In this document: positions 10,948 to 23,699 of the stretch, in pieces
Layout: each line of letters opens with the position of its first letter
How positions within the stretch are numbered: the first letter of the stretch is position 1
DNA from: Argentina anserina
Lineage: Eukaryota > Streptophyta > Magnoliopsida > Rosales > Rosaceae
Direction: 5' to 3'
DNA: 64,000 nt
NCBI RefSeq assembly: GCF_933775445.1
Contig: NC_065877.1
Location: 12,090,001-12,154,000 of the forward strand
Notes under the pieces: model-generated
What the model saw: the letters and a program-made list of their open reading frames with translations, nothing else
Told to the model about the DNA's origin: nothing
Database searches by the model: none
Program-made: the position numbers and the translations under genes

Positions 10948-11645
10948 ATGAGGGTCCAAGGAGTTCTTCATTACCAGAACCACCCCATAACGGGATCAAA
11001 CCCAACAGCAGTCTTGCCCGTTACTCTTCATCATGCCTCCAACACCCAAATCCTGAACAAACTGAACTACAAGCACACACGATGGCAGAGTTTAAGGATT
11101 TGTAGAATCCCAGAAACACTAGGATCAAACTCTAGCAAGAGATTTCCAAGCATATTAGCAGCAGCTGCAGCTCAGCCTTCACAGCCTCTGGACCTAACTG
11201 AAGATAACATCAGGCAGGTCTTAGCCGATGCAAGAGTCGAATTTGGTCACCTCTTTGACGCTTCAGTTGGCATGACAGGTACAGCTCCTATTTTTCTGAC
11301 AACATTTTATTTAGTCCTCTTTTGTTCGTTATATTGTAGAAGCAAAATTGATCAGCCTAGACTTCGGTGAATGGTTTGTAGGACAAGTTGATCTTGCTGA
11401 CCTTGATGGACCCTTTGTGAAGATCAGTCTCAAAGGCCGGTTTTGGCATGAAGGCAGCGTTGTTCTGGCTAGGCTGGCCAATTATCTCAAGAAGAGAATC
11501 CCAGTGAGTTTATGTATCTCACTATTTATAATGAGCATGAATGCCTTGTTGTTTTCAGTAATAAAAATAAGTTCTTTCTCAGGAAATTTTGGAGGTAGAT
11601 ATAGAAGATGAGAAACAACTGGATGATAGCCCTGCAAACTTTTAG
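10948..11645 (+). CDS. Probable plastid protein with NifU C-terminal-like domain lacking the CxxC motif
   Basis: Three exons (10948-11278, 11382-11503, 11583-11645) give 171 residues with clean GT..AG introns. Residues 1 to about 75 are basic and rich in Ser, Asn and Thr, ending in an alanine-rich stretch, which suggests a plastid transit peptide. The rest runs from 'LDLTEDNIRQVLADARVEF' through 'LDGPFVKISLKGRFWHEGS' to 'YLKKRIPEILEVDIED'. Its order of elements follows the NifU C-terminal (Fe-S scaffold) domain: a VxxVL helix, then a DGxxVxxxLxG strand pair, then a helix, then 'IPEI..V'. Where true NifU domains have the metal-binding CxxC, this protein has 'RFWHEG', so it should not hold a cluster in the usual way. 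I recall similar uncharacterised chloroplast proteins across plants. The NifU resemblance is my own reading. It lies 581 bp after BAS1 on the same strand with its own start. Function unknown. Confidence 0.82.
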
Positions 11646-13723
11646 GGTAAATTCACTACCACTAGCTTCTTTGGCCGTGCCATGCTTTCCCTTTCCAGTT
11701 TTATATAAGTTGACGCATATATGCTTTGTTTCTAAAAATTTGCACACTTCCTCTGTTGACGTTCAGATATATAAGTGAGAAGCTTACTGACAATACAGAA
11801 GCTTGTAAAATGATCAATTAACTTGCAATTAGGGACCCCAAACAAGGCACTAAAAAGCTATCCTTGTAGGCAGAAATTGTTTGTACAATTCTCTTCCCTG
11901 CAATATATCACTCAATTTTTGAAGGAGAGTATTACTTGATATGTGGATGTGATTATGATTTTGAACACATTACACATATATGAGTTCCACCACGGCTATA
12001 CTTTCCCATCACTTCAGTAGCCTCAGTGGTCTACATGTACAACTTAAATGTGCACAGTTTTCGTATTAACACTAAAAATTATGAAAAAAATAATATAGAG
12101 AGGGGCTGATTATATTTATGAAGCCAACTGTAAACTGCTATGAGTTGTGAATCTGTAAAATTGACCCATATCTTTTGTTTCGTTATCTATTCAAGCTGTT
12201 GCCTTCAGAAGACTAAAATCATATCTGTCTAATGTGTGTTCAACCTGAAAGATTCAAGCCATTACAACTAGAGAACATTTTGTTCAAAGTTCGCACGATC
12301 ATTATCCCATTAACGACTAAATCTAACCAATTTCAACTTTCTTTCTTTGAGAAATCTAAATCCATTATGTTTAACTAATCATTGTTCTGTTTTTCCAGCT
12401 CAGAAAACAAAGGGCAGCATGCCTGGCATTCTTGAAAAATATAAACCATCGACGAGCTAGGATATAAGCTATCTATGTTAGATCAAAAGCTAGATACCAG
12501 GACGAGGTATATGAGGTTATCTATATATGACTATAGTAGTTGATCAGGGAATGCTAGCGGTTGATCGAATCACTTACAGCAGAGAGCTGATTCTGTCCAC
12601 TGTGATTCATTTTGGTTTATTTCGTCTTTCTACCAACAAAAGAGGATCAAAAGGAGCCTTAGATTGTTTGACTATATTCTGGTTGACCCTTGAAGATTAG
12701 GATCTTATAGTTTGGATTGCATTGGATCTGTATCTTATCAAAGTGCAGTTCCAGATTTATATTATTCATGTGCCTCACATGCTGCCACCATCTGGTTTGA
12801 GAAACCAAGCAACAAACTGCCTTCCGATTAGATGACAACCACTTTTATTAACAAAATTAACAATAATATCTTAGAAATAGAGAGCCAACAATGCAAGAAG
12901 TATAAGACTAACTATATGAACATAATTATCAAAAGAACCATGCAAAAAGGAGAATTAGACTAACTAATTAGATATGCCTCTTGTTGTAAAATGAAATTTA
13001 AACATTGTTCGGACTGGTCAAGGGTCATCTGTCAACTCAGTTGTTGTGCTGCTTAGCTGCTATAACAAGTCTTAATATGCTATGCATGAAACACACTTTA
13101 GAAAATAACTAAGAGCTTTCACAACAGGTTCCTCAATGTTGGTTGGAGCCGAGTCCATATATAATTTGAAAAGTGGATGTTGTAGTCACAACTCAAAGCT
13201 TCTTTACCTAGTGTGTTTTTAATTACATCATAGTTAGCACTTGGAGGTTCTGTAGTTGAGAACGGAAATAACCTGGAACTTGTACTACAAATTTATACCA
13301 GACAGAGACGCCATAGATACGCATTTGAAGCGAGAATGAAGGACGTATAGTTTTGTGGACTTTGTATTCAATGACCGAACATCCACTTTTGTATTTCTTT
13401 ACATGTTTAGTATTCTACTCTGAGAAGTACACACTGTCGAAAGCGTTGTAACATAAAATGAAGTACGTATGAGATATGTAGAACTTAGAAACTTAAATTG
13501 ATTCCTTCATAGTTTTACAGAAAGGAAAAGCCACCGAAGATATTAATAATGTTCTTAATCCTACTCTTTTCTTCGGACATTAATATATATTAGAGACTTT
13601 GAGAGGAAGTGTACAGCCTTCTCTGTGGCTCAGGCTACAAAAACACCCAAAGTTCCGACCCTGATGATGTATACACTACACTTCTTAATGCAAAAACGGG
13701 GACATGCTGATTCAAACAATCTT
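11646..13723. other. Intergenic region between two convergent genes
   Basis: This is the 3' flank of the NifU-like gene (plus strand) and of the LOG gene (minus strand). It is AT-rich with no frame over about 60 codons that has any domain. I see no RNA gene or transposon terminus in it. Confidence 0.4.
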
Positions 13724-16700
13724 TCACGTGGCGACCCCCGATTCGGACACATAATTCATCCTGTCCACCTCATCCCACACCAACTTGGACGTCACTTCAT
13801 CATACTCTGGAACATATTCCTGATTATGCCAAGAGAAATGGAAAATTAATATCATATATGACGCTAGTTTCTTCATATAAGAACTGTATCAATTTATGCT
13901 AATCTTGTAATTTTCTATAAAAGCCATACAACTACAATTGCATGAAGATAAAACAAAATGAGCTAATACTATTCTGTCAGTTTTCACTTCATTATCCATG
14001 TAGACTTTGCATATATATTGTGGAAGGAGTTGTTAGACCGAACCACACGAGGATTGGGAATATATGAGGGCTAGCTAGGTCAAGACCAGAATAGTTGTCA
14101 TTGACGGACACTCATCAATGATACTAAAAGAATGCAGCTCAAATGTTCCTCACGGTGATGATCACACTTTGAGGTATGAAGTAATTACCTCTAGTTGTCT
14201 AACCAATTGCTTGGCGGTTGGAGCAGACACGATAATATGACGCGCAGTAGGAGAAATAAAACCTTCATCAACGGCCTTATCTATGAAACTCAACAACGAA
14301 TTGTAGTAGCCGTCCACATTCAAAAGCCCCACCTACAAAAATAATACCAACTTAAGTATAATATCCAAATCTACATTTAATTAGTATCATATATTATTTG
14401 AATGCTATTTAATTAAGTATGTTCTCATTTTCACAAGACCAAGAACTATTTCTTTGACCAACAACCTCTTATTTTAAGCTCACAAGAATCCTTTCTCCCA
14501 TTTGAACGGAGATCCTCCCAATAATCAAACCACCTAATCATATAGCACGACTATTACCCAACTCAAAAACAAATGCCAAATCTTATGCTATCTTCCCATG
14601 TGAAATAGAATTAAGTCCCTCAAGTCCCACATGCATTGATTCTATTCTAATCTATATATGAAACTACAATTTTTCATTACATCTATACCACTCAATAGCA
14701 TGTTGTAAAAAAAAAAAACCAAAATAGCATGGAATGAGAGAGTCGTGTACTTCAGAAACATGATGAACTTGTATATCCATAATAGCATATATAATAAGAA
14801 CTATTCATGGAGACAAGGAACATGATAAATATAGTTAATTTGAAATTTCATTGGTTAATAATCAGGGAGTAGAAGGGCTTGAAACGAACTTGGAGACATC
14901 ACAACTACACTCGAACAAACATAAGTACATGGCAGCATGTGAGTGGTTGCTTCCTCGGAAGGTTGGAATGATACACGTAATTATTAATTATTTCGCATTC
15001 CAGAACATTGTGGATAGTTAAGAGAACAAATTCTTACAGGTTTGCGGTGAATTCCAAGCTGGGCCCAGGTAATGACTTCAAGCAATTCTTCAAGGGTGCC
15101 GTAACCACCTGGTGATACTGAATCAAGTTAATATCTATAGAGAATACTGTATGTATCTAAAACCAAGCATGCGCGAATTACTAGCTATTGCTCATATGTG
15201 CAGAGTTTTTCGGCATCCATTTGCATTAACATAGTTATCTATATATTTCACTAGTCATTTCCTTTTTGAAATTTTATTAGAGTTATTCCAATGTATGAAA
15301 AATGAAACGTATACCTGGGAGAGCAATGAAAGCATCAGCTTGACGAGCCATCTCAGCTTTTCTTTGATGCATATCTGATACTGTTCTTACTTCTCCAACA
15401 GTCTCACCAGTTATCTGCCATAATTTAAGAAACGCTCACCCTATTAGTCATGTAATATCTGTTAAGTGTAATGACTGTAATCACATGATCCTGTCCCCAG
15501 AAAACCCTTATTCAGAATTAAGAACTAATTTAGTACACAGGTTTATGAATATTACCTCTCTGGGCATTAGGGTCCTGGGAATAACTCTGCAAAAATAAAC
15601 ACACCATGAGGCATGAGCATTTGTCAGCCAATATAGAAAAACAAAATAGTTTGGGCACCCTTCAACCAAGCAAGGGCCAAAGGAGGATCCACATGTTATT
15701 GTGTTGGACTATAAAGACCAGAAATTCTTCCATTGCAGGAAGCCCAAGCGTTCAGTTTTCCATTTCTAAAACGGGTCAGTAAAAGTTGACATACTTTTAT
15801 TGATATAACTTTCTACAGTCTATCTTTCTAACCGAACTTCAGGTAGGAACCGACAGTGTAAAGGGATTTAACTTTCTCCAGACTGATCCGAGCATTTCAA
15901 GCCAAACCCCCCTAATTGAAACACACAATAAAAATTAATGTTTATAACAGATCTAGTGTGCTCATTATAATTCTTTTTAGTGCCACGTTCAGGATACCTA
16001 GAAGACAATAATTTTCCGTAAGAACAGAAAAAGGAATGCAGAAATTCTATTATATGATCTGGGACAGCATTTGATCCTATATATGTTGTCTGCCTTTTAG
16101 CACACACCTTATAATAGATAACTGGGTATTACACTGCATGGTGGTTCAATATAAACACAGATGATGCTACCATTTCGATGTAAAACATTTTTTTGTTTGT
16201 CCAGTGAAAAATAATGATGAAAAACAAGAACTATTGCACGTAAGTGGAGAGAGAGAGAGAGAGAGAGAGAGAGATATATATATATGGAAATACAAACCCT
16301 AGGACATGGCGCCCGCCATCATGAACTGCCTGAGAAACAAGACCCATCAGCCCCACGCTTCCACCACCATACACCAAGTTAATCCTTCTATCCACCTTCA
16401 AGACACATCAAAAACCCAAAACCATGCACACGTGTCAGAAACCCAGTTCATCCATCACAGAAGAAAATAAATCAACATGATTGATTGAACAAGCTGGGCA
16501 GAGAACATGGTAATTAATAATATTAATCAAGAAAAAACCCTAGTCTAGTAGTAGATAGAAGCTGTTGAGTGAAGTTATGGTCATAATATTTCATGGAACC
16601 CCATAAACAAAAATCATGGGGGATAGAATGGAAGGCTGTGAAAACTGAACACGCTTAAAAGGACTCATGATTTCGAGAGAGCACGTTTGGTTCCCCTTGT

Positions 16701-17545
16701 TGAGAAATTAAGAAGCAGCTGGAGCCTGTGATAATTATTAAATAAAAACTATTAAGGAGGTTTAAAAATCAAAAACTAAGATCATGCAAGAAGGCTGCTT
16801 AACTGACAGCCCTGTTACAGCTAGCACCTCAACTCTCTCTCTCTCTCTCTCTCATGCCACACTAAAACCCTAATTTGAAGCCTAAACCAACAATCATAAG
16901 CCCACGTTGGGAGCTTGTTTGATTAAACACGCAACAGTCACTCACACCCAGCAATCTTGACAATGAGGATCTCATTTCAGATCAGCAAGACCCATAAAGG
17001 ATATATGAAAATTACACAAAACAATGGCAAAAGTTCAACAAAAGGAAATAAAGAGAATCCAGACAAAGAGATAGGATGTGACAGAATTATAACTTTGTGT
17101 TCCTATATGAAAAAGAGTTGCCAAATTCTACCCGTTTCATAACTTGATGAACAAAATGCACCCATGATGGAAACTTGAAACTCTGTAGAGAAAGGCTAAC
17201 AAAAGTTACAAAACCATTTGCCGACTGTTTGAGGGAAATAGGTTCCTAATCAGCACAACCATGATCCATTTGGATGCTGAAATTTTAAAGGGGTTTTTGT
17301 TGATGAAATGTTTGGAGTGGAACCCAGAAGAGATGAGGATGAAATTTATAGACGAATGAAAAATAAAGAGGATCCAGGGAGAAGGAACTAAAATGAAAGA
17401 TTGAATAAATGAATGAACCAGCTTTCGTGGTAATTACCAGCTCCTTGCCGAGTTCAACAGCAGCTTCTTGGTAGCTAACTTTCTTGCCTGAACTGCTACC
17501 ACAGAAAACACAAATCCTATTGAATCTCGAGTTTGTCTCTTCCAT
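13724..17545 (-). CDS. LOG: LOG: cytokinin riboside 5'-monophosphate phosphoribohydrolase
   Basis: Seven exons on the minus strand: 17438-17545, 16298-16395, 15556-15586, 15315-15414, 15038-15108, 14189-14332 and 13724-13819. They join in frame to 215 residues, the usual LOG length. The enzyme removes ribose 5'-phosphate from cytokinin nucleotides in one step, releasing active free bases; it acts in the cytosol and nucleus. The Rossmann-like fold shows '[10 protein letters not shown]' near the N-terminus, then '[11 protein letters not shown]'. The catalytic and nucleotide-binding motif PGGYGTLEE lies at residues 112-120, preceded by '[15 protein letters not shown]'. Exon 3 is only 31 bp. Intron 1 is about 1.04 kb and contains a GA/TA microsatellite at its 3' end. 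The start ATG follows a long CT microsatellite in the presumed 5' leader (17550-17630). It is not an LDC-like or bacterial paralogue. Which LOG isoform it is cannot be decided from this sequence alone. Confidence 0.96.
16247..16285. repeat. GA then TA microsatellite in LOG intron 1
   Basis: About 14 GA units (16247-16274) run directly into a short TA run. On the gene's strand this is a TA then CT tract a few bases upstream of exon 2... in fact just downstream of exon 2's donor side (exon 2 is 16298-16395), so it lies at the start of intron 2. Confidence 0.8.
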
Positions 17546-17549
17546 CTCT

Positions 17550-17592
17550 CTCCTTCTCGCTCTCTCTCTCTCTCTATTCCTCTCTCTCTCTC

Positions 17593-17627
<35 letters not shown>

Positions 17628-17632
17628 GTGAT
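17550..17632. repeat. CT/GA microsatellite in the LOG 5' leader
   Basis: A nearly pure CT tract on the plus strand, interrupted by 'attcc' and 'ccc', lies 5 to 87 bases upstream of the LOG start codon. In the transcript it would be a GA-rich leader. GA/CT tracts near plant start sites are often targets of GAGA-binding BPC factors; that role here is inference. Confidence 0.7.
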
Positions 17633-17999
17633 CTTAGAGAATAATGATCTTAGAGAAGGGGGGATGGTTGAGAATGAAATCAAAGTGAGTATTTGTTTAT
17701 ATATCGATAGCGCCTAACGCCCTGGCCAAGTAAATTGACATTTTCCCCTTTTTTATGTTATGCTGGAGAGACCGAGAGAGACTATAACTATATTCTATAA
17801 ATTCTATATGGCTGGGCCGCTTAATAGAACTTAGAAACTTGTTTTTCCTAGAGAGAAAAAATCTACTCAGTTGTCTTTCCGTTACATATTTAATAATGTT
17901 CAAGAGCTGTATGTAATTAAAAATATGGATGCTAGTTGCAAGCTGTCGGGCACCTCGAGTGATTGAGGTGAACTGGTTAACCCTTCTTTTTGGTTTCAT

Positions 18000-18595
18000 C
18001 AAAGTTAATACTGATAGAGCATGAAAAAATAGTTCTAATAAGACAGGTTATGGTGGTGTTTATAGAGACTATATATGTACAGTTTAAGGTGTTTTCTCTT
18101 CTACTTTTGATATCCCTAACTCAGTTGATGCAGAAGTCATGGCGGGCATTAAGGCTATTGAATTAGCTTGGGTTAGAGACGGGAAGTTTATATGGTTAGA
18201 GGTGTACTCTCCTCTTACTATTCTTTATCTACAATTTCCTAATCTAGTTCCTTAGAGTCTTCATGTGGAAATGTCCAATTACTTGCATCGAATCTCCCAA
18301 ATGCATTTAGATCGAGCCATATTTTTCGTGAGGACAATCAAGCTGCTTATGCTTTTGCTAATTTTGGTGCTTCCTCATATAGTTTTACTTGGTGAGATTC
18401 AGTTCTAGATTTTTTGATGAGTCATTGTAATAGAGATCGATTAAGATTTCCTAATTTTTGTTTTCGTTATCTGTTTCTTAGTTGGTTGAGGGATAATTGT
18501 GTTTGTTATTCTTTATTATTCTTTGTATCTTTTTTCGTTTCAATAAATTTTCGTAAGAGGATGTTGGTCCTCTCTACGCTTACCAAAAAAAAATG
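18000..18595 (+). pseudogene. LINE-type RNase H (RVT_3) remnant with 3' tail
   Basis: Frames on the plus strand read like the C-terminal RNase H domain of plant non-LTR elements, e.g. 'TGYGGVYRDY', then 'SVDAEVMAGIKAIELAW' around 18120-18170. Several in-frame stops follow. Downstream is the characteristic 3' part with 'FVSFQ..' frames ('SINFRKRMLVLSTL' at about 18540-18580) and a short A-run at 18584-18592. The catalytic region is interrupted by stops, so it is dead. No reverse transcriptase domain is present upstream, as expected for a 5'-truncated insertion. Confidence 0.65.
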
Positions 18596-18599
18596 TAGG

Positions 18600-20193
18600 A
18601 GGGGTTATACAGGGCTTCGCCTGTTAACTATGTTTTGATTTCTTTTTGTTCAAACTGATTAGATTGTTTTTTTATAATTGAATCAAGCAACAAACTGAAA
18701 TTCGTTGTTCACTTCAGAATCTCATATGTACGAAGGGAGGACCAGTGCCGCTATACCAAATGGTATTGAGTAAAATATTTAGAGTTTTTGATGTGCATGT
18801 TTTCAATAATATTTATTCAATTATGTATTTTAACAAAAAATCTTCATTAATTTATGTACTAGTCTCTTCACACACATCCAAATTTGCTTTATTTTGTTTT
18901 AATGTGAATCAAATTATTTAGTTAGGCTTGCTTGGGTGTTTTGAGATAATATATCTTAGTTATAAGGCCTCGACCTCATAAGGTTTATCAAATATGAAAG
19001 TGGTTATATAAGTTGTGTTTGGAGCTTTACCTGCATTTAATGTTATAATAGGCGATAGTTAAAACATAGAGTAACAAATGGAACGTATCAAGATATGAGT
19101 GTGACAAATCAATCAAGTCGAAACAAGCTAAGAAAATGAGATTAACCTTATTACGTATAAATCCAATCATTTGGATAAACATCAATACGCGAAAAATAGC
19201 TTATGTCAATTGTAATTAATGTCACTGTCATCCTTGTCGACGGAAAGAATCACATTAAGAGCAAATGCAACTATGACTTAATTGAGTGTGTTGGTTTGTT
19301 AAATCAGTCTTTGCATCCACCGGGAGAAAATTGGTCCAAGAACCTGGTGAGTTATGCACGGAGTATAGCTAACCGTCGTTCAAAGCATTGGGTGAAGCTA
19401 TGTCCAATAGTCAGTGAAAGGTGCTACAAATTCTAAAATGTAGCACCAATGATCTCGGACAATATAATAGGGATAGTGTGCTACGTATAACATACAAATA
19501 TAGCACACTTGAACACACACAAAATGAGACCTAATATATGTGGATCACGATCACGATTAAGACTTGTCGTATGGTTATATATATATATATAATGGTACAT
19601 TCACTACATTGTTGCACACTATTGTTAGAGGCAATAGATGAATAATATGGATTTAATGTGTGTGCTATGTAATATATCACATGTGGTTAACAACTGTTGG
19701 AGATCGCCTAATAATCAACCCATGGAATAGTTTGGTTCAGTTTAAACACAGGGACGACCGAAAATTAGTCCAACTTATTCTTACGGATCAGCTGAAGTGA
19801 AGAACAGGGAATCGAACCTCAATGCAAAGACATAAAAAGAAAATTCGATAATATTAATAAAAAACTGTAAGAAAACGAGAAATATATATTTGGGGGGAAA
19901 AATGTTGAACATCTCGAGGCATGCAACAACAGGCAGCTTTGTGTCAACTTTCTTTTCCTCGATCGTTGCTCTTGATCTTCTTCTTCTTCTGCGTTCTGTC
20001 TATCTCAGTCGGTTGCTTGCCGCCGGCGCGTCGCACGTGTGTTTGCCATCCCCATCGATCTATTATTTCTGGAAAGTATTTAAAGATAACATCGTCCACC
20101 ATCGATCTTAAACTCCTTAACCACTCAGTTGAGGTTGAACACAGACTACAGCGTTAAGGTTTCCCACGTGAAATGCAAGAAAAAGCTGATTTA
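18600..20193. other. AT-rich intergenic DNA, nothing recognised
   Basis: No coding frame with a domain. Around 19400-19690 the words 'tagcac' and 'gtgcta' recur in both orientations, so a degraded MITE may be present. I found no target-site duplication to support it. Confidence 0.35.
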
Positions 20194-20201
20194 ATTCTGC
20201 G

Positions 20202-20949
20202 TAGGGGTCATGGGCCGGACTAGGCCGGCCAAGTCCAAATTTTAAGACTTAGGATAAGTCGGATTAAGCTTGATTTTAATCTAACACATTTTAGGGCCTT
20301 ATAGAATTAGACCGACATTTAAATATGTAAACTTTTACATGACTTAAAGGCCCATTACGTTAGGACTAAAAAGACGGATCGGGCCGACAATCCGAATGAG
20401 ACTAAATAAGATCAAAAAAGGCCAAATATATATGACCCTATATTGTTTTGTCATAAATGAATAAATCATTTTAAGACTTTTCTCAAATTTTCTTATTGGT
20501 TTATACATCGAATTCAAGACTTTTTGTTTATGTAATCATATTTTACAAATATATACACATTAAAATTAACTTTTATATATATTAATAAATATGTGGTTAT
20601 ATTCATATATTATCTCTTTAAATAATCTAAAATCAATTATTATTTCTCACAATCAATAGAAAATAATAGAAATATGGCTTACAAAATCAATAACAAACTA
20701 TTGTATATAAAATATGAAAAACATATTTAAAATTTTAATTATTATTAGGACTGAAATAGGCGGACTTTTAGAACCGCGCCGGGCAGTAAGGTAGGATCGG
20801 GATTCATTTGCGGACTCTTGCCCTACCCTATGTGAAAGAGGCTATAGTCGGCTCTCCCTAATGAAGGCCGGACCGGGCTTCGGCCCTAGAGAATGGGACA
20901 GGTTCTATGGCGGGATAGGGCCGAGGGACCGAATGATTGATGAGACCTA
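20202..20949. mobile_element. Non-autonomous hAT-type DNA transposon, 748 bp
   Basis: A perfect 8-bp duplication ATTCTGCG flanks the element (20194-20201 and 20950-20957). The termini are imperfect inverted repeats: TAGGGGTCAT at the left and TAGGTCTCAT at the right (reverse complement), 8 of 10 matching. An 8-bp duplication plus TAGG-type ends is the signature of the hAT superfamily. Both subterminal zones are GC-rich with GGCC words, while the middle is AT-rich. No transposase frame is present, so it would need enzyme from an autonomous relative. Confidence 0.85.
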
Positions 20950-20957
20950 ATTCTGCG

Positions 20958-23498
20958 ATTCACTTACTGCTGATGAATAGTCACCAGTGTCTGCTAATTA
21001 TCTCTCGCACAGTCGGTGATTCCTTGCCGGCGGTTGACTTGTCGTACTCGTACGTGTAGCTCAGCGGACGGCTTTAAGTCAGCCATCTAGTAAAACTGAT
21101 CGAGTCGCAGTATGATCGATGATCGATCACTGCTGATGAATAGTGTCGGCAAGGAAATTAAGGAAGCTAGGTTAAGCTTTTCTACGTACCCGCAGGGCCA
21201 CAGGCCACAGTTCCTGCAGGATTATACTGTTTCACGTTTATAGTTCAAATGAGTACACTGTACCAGACCCACGCTTTCGGAAGAGATCGAACTAAGCAGT
21301 GTGGTGGTGAAGCTCCATGAACATGTAGATAATTAATCGTTTTGGACAGATATCAATCAATCAGAGAGAAATGATTGTCATGACCACAGTAAAACACGGG
21401 ATCGTGCTTAGATCACGGTCCAGACAAACAGAGAGTAGAGCAGAGTAGCTTTAATCATTATCATCTGCATGGGTAGCTGCAATTGTCATCTTCTACAACA
21501 GTAACTCTACTTCAATTCAGGGCTAGGGTATGACTGGGGTCGGTCGTCACGTTTTGAACTCTTTTGAAGAGAAAATGATCATTGCAAATATCAGAAAATA
21601 AAATGACTCCGAAAAAATTTGGCTACTCGCACAGAGATGAATTATGATTTGTTACATTCAAGGATCCAATAAATATAGAGAAAATTAGAATAAAATCCAA
21701 TTTTTTACACAAGTTTTGAAAAAGAACTCACACGTATTTTTTTTTAATCCATACTCAATTAACGTAGGCAATATTCTTTTTAGATGTTGGGGTATTTTGT
21801 ATTTTTCTATATGCCTAAATTGTTCTTTGACGACTTTTTATGTTGAGTTTTTTTTTTGTATAATTATAACAATTTGAAACTATGTGATTTATGACATAAT
21901 TTTGCAAACATTCATGTTGAATTTGTATTGAAAAAACTTTTATATTTAGCAAAACTTTAAATTGTACAAATGTTGATACAAATAATTAATTTCCTTTGAA
22001 CTAATGCAAAGAGGAACCAATGCATTTCATTTATGTTTGTTGTGAACTTCTCTATCACACTATCACCTATGCATATTCTTGTTTACATTCTCCTTAGTAT
22101 CTACTAATAAAGTATGTTATTCTTGAAATTGATTTCTTTTATTGTTTCTGATTGCAAGTATTTTTTGTTATAAGTATTTTTATATAATTTTATCTAGATA
22201 GGTGTATCATATTGATCAACGCGTCTAACATATAGATTGTAAGTAGAGTAAACTCTATAAGCTAGGTTAAGAACATAAAACTTTTGTTTTAAAGATTTCT
22301 TTTTGATTGATATCTATCTTTGAATTATGTTACAAGTTGTAGAATGAGAGAGAGATAGTTAGTGCAAAATGTTGAAGGTTCATACGAAGTAATTTTTTTT
22401 TGAAACTAAAAAACTACGTACCTTTAAGATTGAAAATTAATTTACTCAAATTCATTCTTATTTAAATTTATAAACTTTGTAATATAGATACATGTAAAGT
22501 AACTCCCTTAATTCTAGCAATATTGATGAGTTGAAGAAAACTGCTAAACTCAGTATTCAAACTATATATTAATTATAATAGTTGGCTAATAAAATAAAAT
22601 AATTGCAGTATGTAATTTTGATAAAAACCAAAAACAATATATCATCATATTTTGTAATATTTTAGTGTAAATTGAATTAAATTAATGTGTGAGTTTATTT
22701 TTAAAAATGTCTAAAAATTGAGTATAAAACGAATTACCCTATAAATGTAAGGATGAACGAGTACCTTTGCAATTTGTACAGATTGTGCAACTCGAAGCAG
22801 GTAGAGTTATTTACTATGGGAGAGGGATTTAATTTGGCTAAGCCTAAGCGATTTCAAGATGACACTATTCAATTGAGAGCGACTGCATGTCTTGAAGCAG
22901 TAGAACATACAGATTGTTATTGCAAATCATGATCTTGATGAATGATGAGCACTAGTGTAGGGCCGCGCATTGCGCTGGCTTGCGTAAATAGTCAAGAAGT
23001 CAAATAACATTAATTATAATACTGATTGAATTTATGATAATGAGATTGCAAATGATTATATATTCTCGTGTCTTTCAACCGAAACCAATTAAACAGATCA
23101 CACCTAAATAAACCATCACACATGCAGCTATTGGATTTGACCCGAAACCCAACAACTCACACACCCCAGTGGTAGAAACGCAAATAAAAAGTAACAGTAA
23201 ACGAAAGTGAACAATACTAAATATTTAGACAGAATGATATATAGTAAATATATAGAGCTCTAATAGATGATATTCTACAAATGTAGCCTTATTGGCCAGT
23301 ATTCCACGTGTGCACGTTCAACATGCTTGAACACTTGTAATACAGTAGCATATAAACTTGTGGCATTATATTTTGAAGCAAACCGGCAGCATGAGGTTTG
23401 TTTTAATAAACGGATATAAGATACTATTGCTTGATTATGGACGAAAGTTCATTACCTTTTACTAAACGAAACACTACTGTATGAATACATATATCTCT
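20958..23498. other. AT-rich intergenic DNA, nothing recognised
   Basis: No open frame with a domain. It includes a GC-richer 20960-21560 stretch with repeated 'gatcgat' words and a very AT-rich 21560-22760 stretch. I see no RNA gene and no transposon ends that I can defend. Confidence 0.4.
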
Positions 23499-23503
23499 TT
23501 TAT

Positions 23504-23699
23504 TATTATAGGAGAATTAATCTCCGTAATCTTATGTATCTTGTACTAAATAGTATAGGTTAGTCTAGATAAGAAAAATAAATATAAACTCTTATTCAAC
23601 GAGATACTCAATGTAATGCATATATATATATAGTATCATTATCAATGAATAAAGATGATGGTTCTCCCTATTTGATGCGTAATATATTCTTCTGTAACA
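23504..23699 (+). repeat. Left LTR of the copia element
   Basis: 196 bp. The usual TG start has mutated to TA (tattataggag, against tgttgtaagag in the other copy). It ends ...taaca. Paired with 31806-31999. Confidence 0.85.

Noticed and set aside
16247..16285. GA/TA tract as an element of LOG intron 1
   Set aside because: Exon 2 is 16298-16395 on the minus strand, so the tract lies downstream of exon 2 in transcript order, at the beginning of intron 2, not in intron 1.
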